NCBI RefSeq assembly: GCF_000373645.1
Contig: NZ_KB892013.1
Coordinates: forward strand, 1-64,000
DNA: 64,000 nt
Source: Streptomyces sp. ATexAB-D23
Lineage (GTDB): Bacteria > Actinomycetota > Actinomycetes > Streptomycetales > Streptomycetaceae
Direction: 5' to 3'
How positions within the stretch are numbered: position 1 is the first letter of the stretch; each line of letters begins with the position of its first letter. Both the position numbers and the translations under genes were made by a program. The notes under the pieces are model-generated. The model had not been told where the DNA came from and did not search any database. It saw only the letters and a program-made list of their open reading frames with translations. Below are positions 33,729-42,960 of the stretch, one piece after another.

Positions 33729-34237
33729 TCCGGGACCCGCGCCCTGGATCGCTTGCCGACCACGGCGGCGGCCGCGACCGCGCTGCCGGCGAAGGCGAGG
33801 GCGACCATCCAGGGCTGGTTGAACGCGTGGCCGGTGGCGTGGTCGACGGAGTAGCGGCCGGGGCCGGTCAGGCCGATCGCGGCGGCGGTGAAGCCGAGGA
33901 ACGCCGGGTACTCGTAGCCGCCGCCCTGCGCGAAGAAGCCCGCGGGCGCGTGGACGGCCACCGCTCCGGCCATGGCGCCGGCCGCCGCCGCCCCGGCCGC
34001 CGGGGTGGCGAGGCCCAGAGCGAGCAGCGCGCCTCCGCCCGCCTCGCCGAGCCCGGCCGCGATGGCGCTGTGCTTCGGCGGACGGAAGCCCATGGCCTCC
34101 ATGGCCGCGGTGGTGCCCTCTACTCCCCCGCCGCCGAACCAGCCGGCGAGCTTCTGGCTGCCGTGCGCGGCGAGCACCGCTCCCGTGCCCACGCGCAGGA
34201 CGAGCAGACCGAGGTCGTGACGGTTGACACAGCCCAT
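33713..34237 (-). CDS. DoxX-family membrane protein
   Basis: A 174-residue protein with four hydrophobic helices. The DoxX core is GLLVLRVGTGAVLAAHGSQK near the N-terminus, then GLGEAGGGALLALGLATPAA and GGGYEYPAFLGFTAAAIG. DoxX proteins are small membrane proteins with oxidoreductase-related or thiosulfate/quinone links in some species; the role here is unknown. GGAGG precedes the ATG at 34237. It is convergent with the ferredoxin reductase gene and divergent from the dienoyl-CoA reductase-like gene. Its 3' end is duplicated just downstream. Confidence 0.85.
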   Translation of the reverse strand: MGCVNRHDLGLLVLRVGTGAVLAAHGSQKLAGWFGGGGVEGTTAAMEAMGFRPPKHSAIAAGLGEAGGGALLALGLATPAAGAAAAGAMAGAVAVHAPAGFFAQGGGYEYPAFLGFTAAAIGLTGPGRYSVDHATGHAFNQPWMVALAFAGSAVAAAAVVGKRSRARVPEPEEF

Positions 34238-34391
34238 GGGGGCCTCCGGTGGGTTTCGGGGCCCCGCCCGGACGGCGCGGGTCCCTGGATGCCGTACGTC
34301 ACCACTCTCCGTGCCCCGCGCCGTGCGCGGACCGCGTTGTTACGCCGTCCGGGCGGCCCACAACGGGGCGTGACCCGTGACACAGTGCGAC

Positions 34392-34427
34392 GAACGCCAT
34401 TGTGCAACTTGTTGCACAATGGCGTTC
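34392..34427. promoter_or_regulatory. 34-bp near-continuous palindrome, regulator operator
   Basis: GAACGCCATTGTGCAAC (34392-34408) and GTTGCACAATGGCGTTC (34411-34427) are exact complements separated by only TT. The core TTGTGCAAC/GTTGCACAA is typical of PadR/TetR-type operators. It lies 45 bp before the flavoenzyme gene, overlapping its likely promoter. The PadR regulator at the end of that gene pair is the best candidate binder. Confidence 0.75.
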
Positions 34428-34438
34428 CGGTGGTCTAG

Positions 34439-36487
<2,049 letters not shown>

Positions 36488-36540
36488 CCCGGACGGCCGG
36501 GCGGCCTCCGGACCGTCCGGCCGTCCCTAGGATGCACCCC

Positions 36541-37125
36541 ATGTCACTGCCGCACGCGATCCTCACCGCCCTGCTGGAAAAGCCCTCGTCGGGTCTTGAG
36601 CTGACCCGCAGGTTCGACCGGTCGATCGGCTACTTCTGGTCGGCCACCCACCAGCAGATCTACCGCGAGCTGGGCAAGCTGGAGCAGGCCGGGCAGATCA
36701 GGGCGCTGACCCCGGCGCAGCCCGCCCGGGGCCGGAAGAAGGAGTACGAGGTGCTGCCGGCGGGCCGCGAGGCGCTGTCCGCCTGGGTGGCCCGGCGGGA
36801 GGACCCCAAGCAGGTGCGTGATCCGCTGCTGCTGCGGATGCGGGCGGCGGCGGTCGTCGGAGCGCCCGGACTCGACGGGGAGCTGCGCCGCCATCTGGCG
36901 CTGCACCGGCGGCAGCTGGCGGAGTACCTGGAGATCGAGACCCGGGACTTCCCGCCGGGCCGGGACGCGCCGGAGGACCGGCTGCGGCATCTGGTGCTGC
37001 GCGGCGGCATCGACCTGGAGAACTTCTGGATCGGGTGGCTGACCCGCGCACTCGCGGACCTTCCCGTCCCGGCTTCTGATCCCGACCAGGCCGTGTCCCG
37101 CGAGGTCAGAAGCGGCCGGCCCTGA
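36541..37125 (+). CDS. PadR-family transcriptional regulator
   Basis: A 194-residue PadR protein. The winged helix covers residues 1-85: MSLPHAILTALLEKPSSGLE, then FWSATHQQIYRELGKLEQAG. The C-terminal Vir-like helical domain (residues about 95-185) handles dimerisation. PadR proteins respond to phenolic or other small ligands. It follows the flavoenzyme gene on the same strand and likely autoregulates this pair through the palindrome at 34392. Its last 20 bp overlap the end of the convergent EamA gene. Confidence 0.9.
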   Translation: MSLPHAILTALLEKPSSGLELTRRFDRSIGYFWSATHQQIYRELGKLEQAGQIRALTPAQPARGRKKEYEVLPAGREALSAWVARREDPKQVRDPLLLRMRAAAVVGAPGLDGELRRHLALHRRQLAEYLEIETRDFPPGRDAPEDRLRHLVLRGGIDLENFWIGWLTRALADLPVPASDPDQAVSREVRSGRP

Positions 37126-38035
37126 TCCTGCGCGGCTGCTGAGGACGAGCGGCCCCAGGGCTCCTGATGACCACCCTCGACGGGGTACCCGCCGGGGCGG
37201 GGGCGGGCGCCGGCTGGGACTGGGCGCGGCTGAGCAGGATCACGCCCCTCACGGCGGCCGCCGCGCCGAGCAGCGCCGGGACGAGTCCGGCCGGGCCGCC
37301 CTGGATCCGCTCCCCCAGCAGGGCCAGGCCGATGGCCGCGGCGGCGACCGGGTTGGCGAGGGTGACGACGGCGAGCGGGGCACCGAGGCCGCCCCGGTAG
37401 GCCGTCTGGGCGAGGAGCAGCCCGCCCATCGCGAACGCGGACACGAGCACGGCGACGATCACCACGCGTGTGCTGAGCAGCGGTCCCGTGTGGTCGGTGA
37501 CGGCGACGGTCAGGGTCTGGGTGAGCGCGGAGGCGACGCCGGATGTGATGCCGGAGGCCGCCGCGTGCCGGAGGCCGGGGCGGGCGCCCGGACGGCTGAG
37601 GCCGGTGACGAGGACCATGGTCCCGGCTCCGACGGCCAGTGCCTCGGTCAGGGTCAGCGTCTCGTGCGGGGCGCTCCCGCCGGCCGCCAGCAGCAGGGCC
37701 CCGAGGCCGAGCAGGGTGAGCAGGGTGCCGCGCCACTCGGTGCGGGTGACCCGGCGGCCCGCGGTCCTGGCGCCCAGCGGGACGGCCGCCACCAGGGTGA
37801 GCGCCCCGAGCGGCTGGACCAGGGTGAGCGGCCCGTACTTCAGGGCGGCCACGTGCAGGAGGGCGCCGCCCGCGTTCAGGCCGACCGCGCACCACCAGGC
37901 ACCGCGCCCGAGCAGCCGGAGCGTCCCGGTGTCCGGTGCGGTGCGGCCGGCCAGCCGTGCCTGGGCCACCGCGGCCGCCGCGTAGGCGGCCGCGGAGACG
38001 AGGGACAGCGCGACGGCGGCCGGGGTGGCGTTCAC
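37106..38035 (-). CDS. EamA/DMT-family transporter
   Basis: A 309-residue integral membrane protein with about nine or ten helices and internal two-fold repeats typical of drug/metabolite transporters (AALKYGPLTLVQPLGALTLV in the first half, GLGAPLAVVTLANPVAAAAI in the second). The start is the GTG at 38035, overlapping the PAP2 stop as GTGA, so it is coupled to that gene. A Pro/Ala/Arg-rich cytoplasmic tail of about 35 residues ends the protein. The transported compound is unknown. Confidence 0.85.
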   Translation of the reverse strand: MNATPAAVALSLVSAAAYAAAAVAQARLAGRTAPDTGTLRLLGRGAWWCAVGLNAGGALLHVAALKYGPLTLVQPLGALTLVAAVPLGARTAGRRVTRTEWRGTLLTLLGLGALLLAAGGSAPHETLTLTEALAVGAGTMVLVTGLSRPGARPGLRHAAASGITSGVASALTQTLTVAVTDHTGPLLSTRVVIVAVLVSAFAMGGLLLAQTAYRGGLGAPLAVVTLANPVAAAAIGLALLGERIQGGPAGLVPALLGAAAAVRGVILLSRAQSQPAPAPAPAGTPSRVVIRSPGAARPQQPRRIRAGRF

Positions 38036-38847
38036 CGGCGCGCTTCCAGACAGGCGTAGGGCCCGGCGGGTTCCCGCTGCGCCACGACGGACGGCCACGG
38101 GAGCGGCGGGCGGACCGGTTCGGCGCGCGGCAGCCGCAGCGCGGCGAACGCCACCGAGAGCAGGGCGGTCACCACGATCGAGTCGAGCCAGTAGTGGTTG
38201 GCGGTGCCGACGATGACGAGCAGGGTGACCGCCGGGTGCAGCAGCCACAACCAGCGCCACCGGGAGCGGGTGGCGACGACGAGGCCGACGCCGACCATGA
38301 CCGCCCAGCCGAAGTGCAGCGAGGGCATCGCGGCGAACTGGTTGGCCATGGAGTCGGTGGCGGGAGCAGCCCCGTACACCGTCGGTCCGTAGACCTGGCC
38401 GGTGTCGACGAGGCCGGTGGCGGCGAGCAGCCGGGGCGGGGCCAGGGGGAAGACCAGGTGCAGGGCGAGCGCGGTGCCGGTGAGCACGGCGAGGATGCGG
38501 CGCGACCAGACGTAGTGGCGGGGGCGGCGCCAGTACAGCCAGGCCAGGAAGAGCAGCGTGGCCGGGAAGTGCACGGTCGCGTAGTAGGTGTTCGCGAGGT
38601 GGATCACGGTCTCGTCGTGCAGGAGCAGGCCCTGGACGGCGCCTTCACCGGGCAGCCGCGCGGCGCGTTCCAGGTCCCAGACACGGGCGGCGTTGTGGAA
38701 CGCCTCGTCGACGTGACCGTTCGCGGCCCGGCGGCCGAGCTTGTAGATCACGAAGAGCCCTGCGACAAGTAGCAGCTCGCGGACGAAAGGCGGTCGGGCT
38801 GTGGTGTCCGGCTCCCGGTCGGCGGGCTTGCTGCCGGTGTGCTTCAC
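38032..38847 (-). CDS. PAP2/AUR1-like membrane phosphatase
   Basis: A 271-residue membrane phosphatase. After a short hydrophilic N-terminus, several helices surround the catalytic motifs AAMPSLHFGWAVM and GTANHYWLDSIVV, which match the PSGH- and SR-x5-H-x3-D-type boxes of the PAP2 superfamily (here the inositol-phosphotransferase-like form). It may act on a lipid phosphate or transfer a phospho-head group. The start is a GTG at 38847 preceded by AAAGGGG. It leads a two-gene operon with the EamA transporter, divergent from a TetR gene across a large palindrome. Confidence 0.82.
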   Translation of the reverse strand: MKHTGSKPADREPDTTARPPFVRELLLVAGLFVIYKLGRRAANGHVDEAFHNAARVWDLERAARLPGEGAVQGLLLHDETVIHLANTYYATVHFPATLLFLAWLYWRRPRHYVWSRRILAVLTGTALALHLVFPLAPPRLLAATGLVDTGQVYGPTVYGAAPATDSMANQFAAMPSLHFGWAVMVGVGLVVATRSRWRWLWLLHPAVTLLVIVGTANHYWLDSIVVTALLSVAFAALRLPRAEPVRPPLPWPSVVAQREPAGPYACLEARR

Positions 38848-38929
38848 CCGGTGCCCCTTTGCTGACGATGCGGTGTCCCGGTCGCGTTTGCCGCGATGCG
38901 GTGTCTCGGTCGCGGGGCGGACCCGCTTT

Positions 38930-38999
38930 ATCGATACGCCAGTGTACCGATACGCGACCGTATCGGAACACTCGCGTATCGGTACACTGGCGTATCGAT
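38930..38999. promoter_or_regulatory. 28-bp perfect inverted repeat with five CGATACG/CGTATCG heptamers
   Basis: The arm ATCGATACGCCAGTGTACCG... (38930-38957) is exactly complementary to 38972-38999, around a 14-base centre. Within it, heptamers CGATACG or CGTATCG occur at 38932, 38948, 38959, 38975 and 38991, centred 16, 11, 16 and 16 bp apart. It fills the gap between the PAP2 and TetR genes and ends 35 bp before the TetR start. This is a multi-site operator for TetR control of both promoters, or a cruciform-capable element. Confidence 0.85.
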
Positions 39000-39034
39000 G
39001 GACCTCGTCGCAGAGTCGCAGAGAGGGAAAGCGC

Positions 39035-39664
39035 ATGCCGTCGCAGGAGACCGAGCCGGAGCAAGCCCCCGCGCAGCGCCGCTCGAAGATCACTCCGGAG
39101 CGGGCCCAGGAGCTCTACGCCGCCGTGCTCGACATGCTGAGGGAGAGCGGCTACGAGTCGCTGACCATGGAGGGCGTCGCCTCCCGCTCCCGCTGCGGCA
39201 AGTCCACGCTCTACCGCCAGTGGGGGTCCAAGCCCGAGCTGGTCGTGGCCGCCCTGCACGGCACCCGGCGCGGCGCCCTGCGGAAGATCGACACCGGTTC
39301 GCTGGCGGGTGACCTGCTGGAGGCGGCACGGGCCATCGGCGAGGGCTCGGGCCGCGACACGCCCCTGATGCTGGCGCTGAGCCACGCGGCGCTCCAGAAC
39401 CCGGAGCTGCTGTGCGCGTTGCGCGAGTCGCTGATCCTGCCGGAGCTGGCGGCGATCGAGGCGCTCGTGCGGCGCGGAGTGGAGCGCGGCGAGGTGGCGG
39501 CGGACAACCCGGCGGCGGAGTTCGTCCCGGCTCAGCTGCTGGGCGTGATGCGGGCCCGCCCAATGCTCACGGGTGCCTACGCGGACGAGACCTACCTCGT
39601 CCGCTTCGTGGCGGGCTCGGTCCTTCCCGCACTCGGCCTGGACGCTCCGGCGCCCGGGTCCTGA
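39035..39664 (+). CDS. TetR-family transcriptional regulator of the PAP2/EamA operon
   Basis: A 209-residue TetR repressor with helix-turn-helix LTMEGVASRSRCGKSTLYRQ, then WGSKPELVVAAL (residues about 38-70), and a C-terminal ligand domain ending VRFVAGSVLPALGLD. It is divergent from the PAP2-EamA operon across a 28-bp perfect inverted repeat. The ATG at 39035 has GAGAGGG seven bases upstream; the open frame reaches further back through the operator but is not translated in my view. It likely controls an efflux-type response. Confidence 0.92.
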   Translation: MPSQETEPEQAPAQRRSKITPERAQELYAAVLDMLRESGYESLTMEGVASRSRCGKSTLYRQWGSKPELVVAALHGTRRGALRKIDTGSLAGDLLEAARAIGEGSGRDTPLMLALSHAALQNPELLCALRESLILPELAAIEALVRRGVERGEVAADNPAAEFVPAQLLGVMRARPMLTGAYADETYLVRFVAGSVLPALGLDAPAPGS

Positions 39665-39741
39665 CAGACGTGGGCCGTCGTTCCAGCGGATGACGGCGGC
39701 CCGCCCGCGCCGCACCGTGGGGACGGGGGCGGCGCGCAACC

Positions 39742-39781
39742 CGAACGGCCGGCGACTCCTTCCGGAGTCACCGGCCGTTCG
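39742..39781. terminator. Hairpin terminator after the TetR gene
   Basis: CGAACGGCCGGCGACTCC (39742-39759) and its complement (39764-39781) form an 18-bp stem with one mismatch and a TTCC loop, 78 bp after the TetR stop. Confidence 0.75.
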
Positions 39782-39812
39782 CGTATTCCGACGCCCCCAT
39801 TTTCATCCTCTT

Positions 39813-39841
39813 GACGATAAGCGGGAGGACCCCTTATCGTC
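39813..39841. promoter_or_regulatory. GACGATAAG inverted repeat before the SPFH gene
   Basis: GACGATAAG (39813-39821) and CTTATCGTC (39833-39841) are exact complements with an 11-bp spacer, embedded in a relatively AT-rich promoter region with TTGACG just at its left end. It ends 31 bp before the SPFH ATG. No regulator adjoins, so the binding protein is unknown. Confidence 0.6.
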
Positions 39842-39872
39842 TTCATGACGAGAAAAGATCGAGGGGGTCACC

Positions 39873-40886
39873 ATGGCCGACATCACCCGCCGCTTCGGCT
39901 GGCGCCATCTGCGCTCCGCGCCCACCGCGCACATCCGCCACCACAAGCGCGGCCGGCTCGCCCACGACGGGGCGGGACTGAGCTTCTGGTACCGGTCGCT
40001 GAGCGCCGCGCTCTCCGAGGTTCCGGTCAACGACCGGGAGCTGGCCATGGCGTTCCACGCGCGCACCTCCGACTTCCAGGACGTCACCGTGCAGGCCACG
40101 GTGACCTACCGCATCAGCGACCCCGCCGAGGCCGCCGCCCGCCTCGACTTCTCCGTCGACCCGGACACCGGCGCCTGGCGCGGCGCACCCCTGGAGCAGA
40201 TCGCGACCCTCCTCACCGAGACCGCCCAGCAGCACACCCTCGACGTGCTCGCCAGGACCCCGCTGGCCGGCGCCCTGGTGGACGGGGTCGCCGCCGTCCG
40301 CGAGCGGGTGGCGGCCGGTCTCACCGACGAGCCCAGGCTGCCCGCCACCGGCATCGACGTGGTGGCCGTGCGCGTCGTCGCCATCCGCCCCGAGGCCGAG
40401 GTGGAGCGCGCCCTGCGCACCCCGGCCCGCGAGCAGATCCAGCAGGAGGCCGACCGGGCGACGTACGAACGGCGCGCCGTTGCCGTCGAGCGCGAGCGGA
40501 CCATCGCCGAGAACGAGCTGGCCAGCCGGATCGAACTGGCCCGCCGCGAGGAGCAGCTCGTCGAGCAGCGCGGCACCAACGCCCGGCGCGAGGCCGAGGA
40601 GGGCGCGGCGGCCGACGGCGTACGCGCCGAGGCGGAGGCCGCCCGCACGGTGCGGCTGGCCGGCGCCGAGGCCGAGGCGGCCCGCACGGTGGGCGCGGCG
40701 CGCGCCGAGGCGCAGGCGGCCTGGCTGCGGGCGCACGGCGAGGTGGAGGCCGGGACCCTGCACGCGCTGGCGGCCACCCGGCTCGCGGAGAACCTGCCGC
40801 ACATCGAGAGCCTGACCCTCTCGCCCGACGTCCTCACCGGCCTGCTCACCAAGCTCGGCCGCCCGGCACCCGGGGCGCAGGCGTGA
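39873..40886 (+). CDS. SPFH/band-7 domain protein
   Basis: A 337-residue SPFH-domain protein without a clear membrane anchor. The SPFH domain (residues about 15-190) includes [21 protein letters not shown] long charged coiled coil follows, rich in Glu, Arg and Ala (about residues 185-290), typical of flotillin/stomatin-like scaffolds. GGGGG precedes the ATG at 39873. Its stop overlaps the start of the NAD-kinase-like gene as GTGA, so the two proteins are made at linked levels. The role may be scaffold for that partner or a stress-induced membrane-associated ring; unproven. Confidence 0.87.
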   Translation: MADITRRFGWRHLRSAPTAHIRHHKRGRLAHDGAGLSFWYRSLSAALSEVPVNDRELAMAFHARTSDFQDVTVQATVTYRISDPAEAAARLDFSVDPDTGAWRGAPLEQIATLLTETAQQHTLDVLARTPLAGALVDGVAAVRERVAAGLTDEPRLPATGIDVVAVRVVAIRPEAEVERALRTPAREQIQQEADRATYERRAVAVERERTIAENELASRIELARREEQLVEQRGTNARREAEEGAAADGVRAEAEAARTVRLAGAEAEAARTVGAARAEAQAAWLRAHGEVEAGTLHALAATRLAENLPHIESLTLSPDVLTGLLTKLGRPAPGAQA

Positions 40887-41782
40887 GCCTGGCCCCGCGG
40901 GCGGTGCTGGTCCACCGCACCACCGAGTACGAGGAGCTGCTCGCCCGGCACGGCACGCACGGCCAGGCGGCGTTCGTCCTGGCCGGGCGGGGCCGGTCCA
41001 TCGAGGAGGTGGCCCGCAGGCATGAGCGGACCCGGCAGGCGCTGGCCGACGTGGCGGCGGCCGTTCCGCTCCAGTGGCGCCACAGCCGGGTGGAGCGGGC
41101 GGATCTGGACCGGTTCCTGTTCGCGCCCGAGGACGTGGTGGTCGTCATCGGGCAGGACGGTCTGGTCGCCAACGCCGCCAAGTACCTCTCCGGCCAGCCG
41201 GTCATCGGCATCGACTCCGACCCGGGCCGCAACCCCGGCGTCCTGGTGCGCCACCGGCCGGCCGACGCGGCGGCGCTCATGCGGGCGGCCGTGGCGGCCG
41301 GCGGGCGGGCCGAGGAGCTGACGATGGTCGAGGCGGTGGCCGACGACACGCAGCGGCTGCTCGCCCTCAACGAGATCTACCTCGGTCCGCCCGGCCACCA
41401 GACGGCCCGCTACCGGCTCGGCCCCGACCCGGCGGACTCCCCCGGCGAACCGCAGGCCTCCTCCGGTGTCCTGGTCGGGACCGGCACCGGGGCCACCGGC
41501 TGGCTGCGCTCGCTGTGGCAGGAGCGCCGCAGCCCCCTCGCCCTGCCGGGACCCACCGATCCCCGGCTGCTCTGGTTCGTCCGGGAGGCGTGGCCGTCGC
41601 CCGCGACCGGCACCTCGTTCGTCTCGGGCGAGCTGGGCCCGGGGCAGGGGCTGCGGCTGACCTCGGAGTCCGACCGGGTGGTGGTCTTCGGTGACGGCAT
41701 GGAGGCGGACGCGCTGGAGCTGACCTGGGGGCAGAGCGTACGGCTCGGCGTTTCGGACACCGCGCTGCGGCTGGCTCTCTGA
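40883..41782 (+). CDS. NAD-kinase-like protein, coupled to SPFH
   Basis: A 299-residue protein related to NAD kinases/diacylglycerol kinases by its [17 protein letters not shown] motif, which replaces the GGDGT loop, and by [17 protein letters not shown] in the second half. The substitution of the first Gly by Gln means that ordinary NAD kinase activity cannot be assumed. The GTG start at 40883 overlaps the SPFH stop. It differs from housekeeping PpnK in context and sequence. It may phosphorylate another nucleotide or be a regulatory pseudo-kinase. Confidence 0.75.
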   Translation: MSLAPRAVLVHRTTEYEELLARHGTHGQAAFVLAGRGRSIEEVARRHERTRQALADVAAAVPLQWRHSRVERADLDRFLFAPEDVVVVIGQDGLVANAAKYLSGQPVIGIDSDPGRNPGVLVRHRPADAAALMRAAVAAGGRAEELTMVEAVADDTQRLLALNEIYLGPPGHQTARYRLGPDPADSPGEPQASSGVLVGTGTGATGWLRSLWQERRSPLALPGPTDPRLLWFVREAWPSPATGTSFVSGELGPGQGLRLTSESDRVVVFGDGMEADALELTWGQSVRLGVSDTALRLAL

Positions 41783-41852
41783 GCGCGAAAACCGGTCCCG
41801 GCCGCCCCGTAGGCTCGACGCCCGAACCGGACCGGCCCCGTCAGGAGACCCC

Positions 41853-42356
41853 ATGGACACCGAGAGCCCTCTCGTCCCCTCCCGCAACTCCCGTCCCCCG
41901 CAGGCGCAGGCAGCGCTGGGGGTCGGTGTGATCGTGCAGGACGCACAGGGCCGGGTGCTGCTCGGCCGGCACCACAGCGGCACCTGGGAACTGCCCGGGG
42001 GCAAGGTCGATCCGCCCGAGTCCGTCGCGGCGGCGGCCGTGCGCGAACTGCGGGAGGAGACGGGGCTGACGGTCGCCGAGGACGGGGTGAGCGTCTTCGC
42101 GATGCTGCACGACGCGGTCGCCGGCATCAACCGCGTCACGATGGCCGCCCTGGTGCGCGTCGGCTCCGGCACCGCGCGGGTGACCGAGCCGCACCTCATC
42201 AGCACCTGGGAGTGGACCCCGCCCGACGCGCTGCCCACACCGCTGTTCGACCCCTCGGCCCAGATCCTCGCGACCTGGCGCCCGGACCTCGCCATCGGGC
42301 ACCCGCCCGTGCACCGCCTCGCGCTCACGGCCGAAGACTCCCAGGTGAAGCCCTAA
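41853..42356 (+). CDS. NUDIX hydrolase
   Basis: A 167-residue hydrolase of nucleoside-diphosphate-linked substrates. The Nudix box is intact: [20 protein letters not shown] followed by ETGL, matching G-x5-E-x7-REUxEExGU. The front part is [25 protein letters not shown] lies six bases before the ATG. It may belong to the MutT-like or ADP-ribose branch; the motif alone does not decide. It starts 71 bp after the NAD-kinase-like gene, so a functional link in nucleotide turnover is possible. Confidence 0.92.
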   Translation: MDTESPLVPSRNSRPPQAQAALGVGVIVQDAQGRVLLGRHHSGTWELPGGKVDPPESVAAAAVRELREETGLTVAEDGVSVFAMLHDAVAGINRVTMAALVRVGSGTARVTEPHLISTWEWTPPDALPTPLFDPSAQILATWRPDLAIGHPPVHRLALTAEDSQVKP

Positions 42357-42406
42357 GCACATTAATGGTTTGCCTAGGGGGCATAGGCAGAGTTAGCTTC
42401 GTGGGT

Positions 42407-42901
42407 ATGAAGGCCGTGACCGAGCAGGACATCCGCACATCGTTCGTGAATTGCTCCAAGGGGGAAGCCAAGCGCCTGCCGCTGCCCCGCGATTTCGCGG
42501 AGCTGCCGTGGGACGATCTCGACTTCCTGGGATGGCGCGATCTGTCCGCGCCGGGACGCAGCTACATCGTCACCGAGCACGCGGGCGAGCTGACCGGGAT
42601 CTCGCTGCGCTTCCCCTCCCAGCAGCGCGGGTTCCTCCACCGGAGCATGTGCTCGCTCTGCCTGACCACGCACCCGGGCAGCGGGGTCTCGCTGATGACC
42701 GCCCGCAAGACCGGGCCCGCCGGGCGCGAGGGCAATTCGGTCGGCCTGTACATGTGCACCGACCTGGCCTGCTCGCTGTACGTACGCGGCAAGAAGGCCG
42801 TGGCCTCCGGCGGGCGCTTCAAGGAGACGCTGACCACACAGGAGCAGATCGCCCGTACGGTCGCCAACCTCTCCGCGTTCGTGACGAAGCTCTCCGGCTG
42901 A
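42407..42901 (+). CDS. FBP-domain (EF-G-binding, FusB-like) treble-clef protein
   Basis: A 164-residue protein. The C-terminal half carries a treble-clef zinc finger, with Cys pairs in HRSMCSLCLTTH and LYMCTDLACSLYVRGKK. This is the FBP C-terminal domain, related to FusB, which binds elongation factor G and frees it from fusidic-acid-stalled ribosomes. The N-terminal half is helical. It is a single gene ending in a strong hairpin shared with the glycan-utilisation operon. A drug-resistance or ribosome-rescue role is inferred from the family only. Confidence 0.83.
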   Translation: MKAVTEQDIRTSFVNCSKGEAKRLPLPRDFAELPWDDLDFLGWRDLSAPGRSYIVTEHAGELTGISLRFPSQQRGFLHRSMCSLCLTTHPGSGVSLMTARKTGPAGREGNSVGLYMCTDLACSLYVRGKKAVASGGRFKETLTTQEQIARTVANLSAFVTKLSG

Positions 42902-42920
42902 GCGCGGTCCGGGTGCGGCC

Positions 42921-42953
42921 GTGAGCGCCCCGGCCGACCGCCGGGGCGCTCAC
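42921..42953. terminator. Strong bidirectional hairpin terminator
   Basis: GTGAGCGCCCCGGC (42921-42934) and its exact complement (42940-42953) form a 14-bp stem with a 5-base loop between the convergent FBP-domain gene and the beta-galactosidase operon. Confidence 0.85.
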
Positions 42954-42960
42954 CCCTTCG

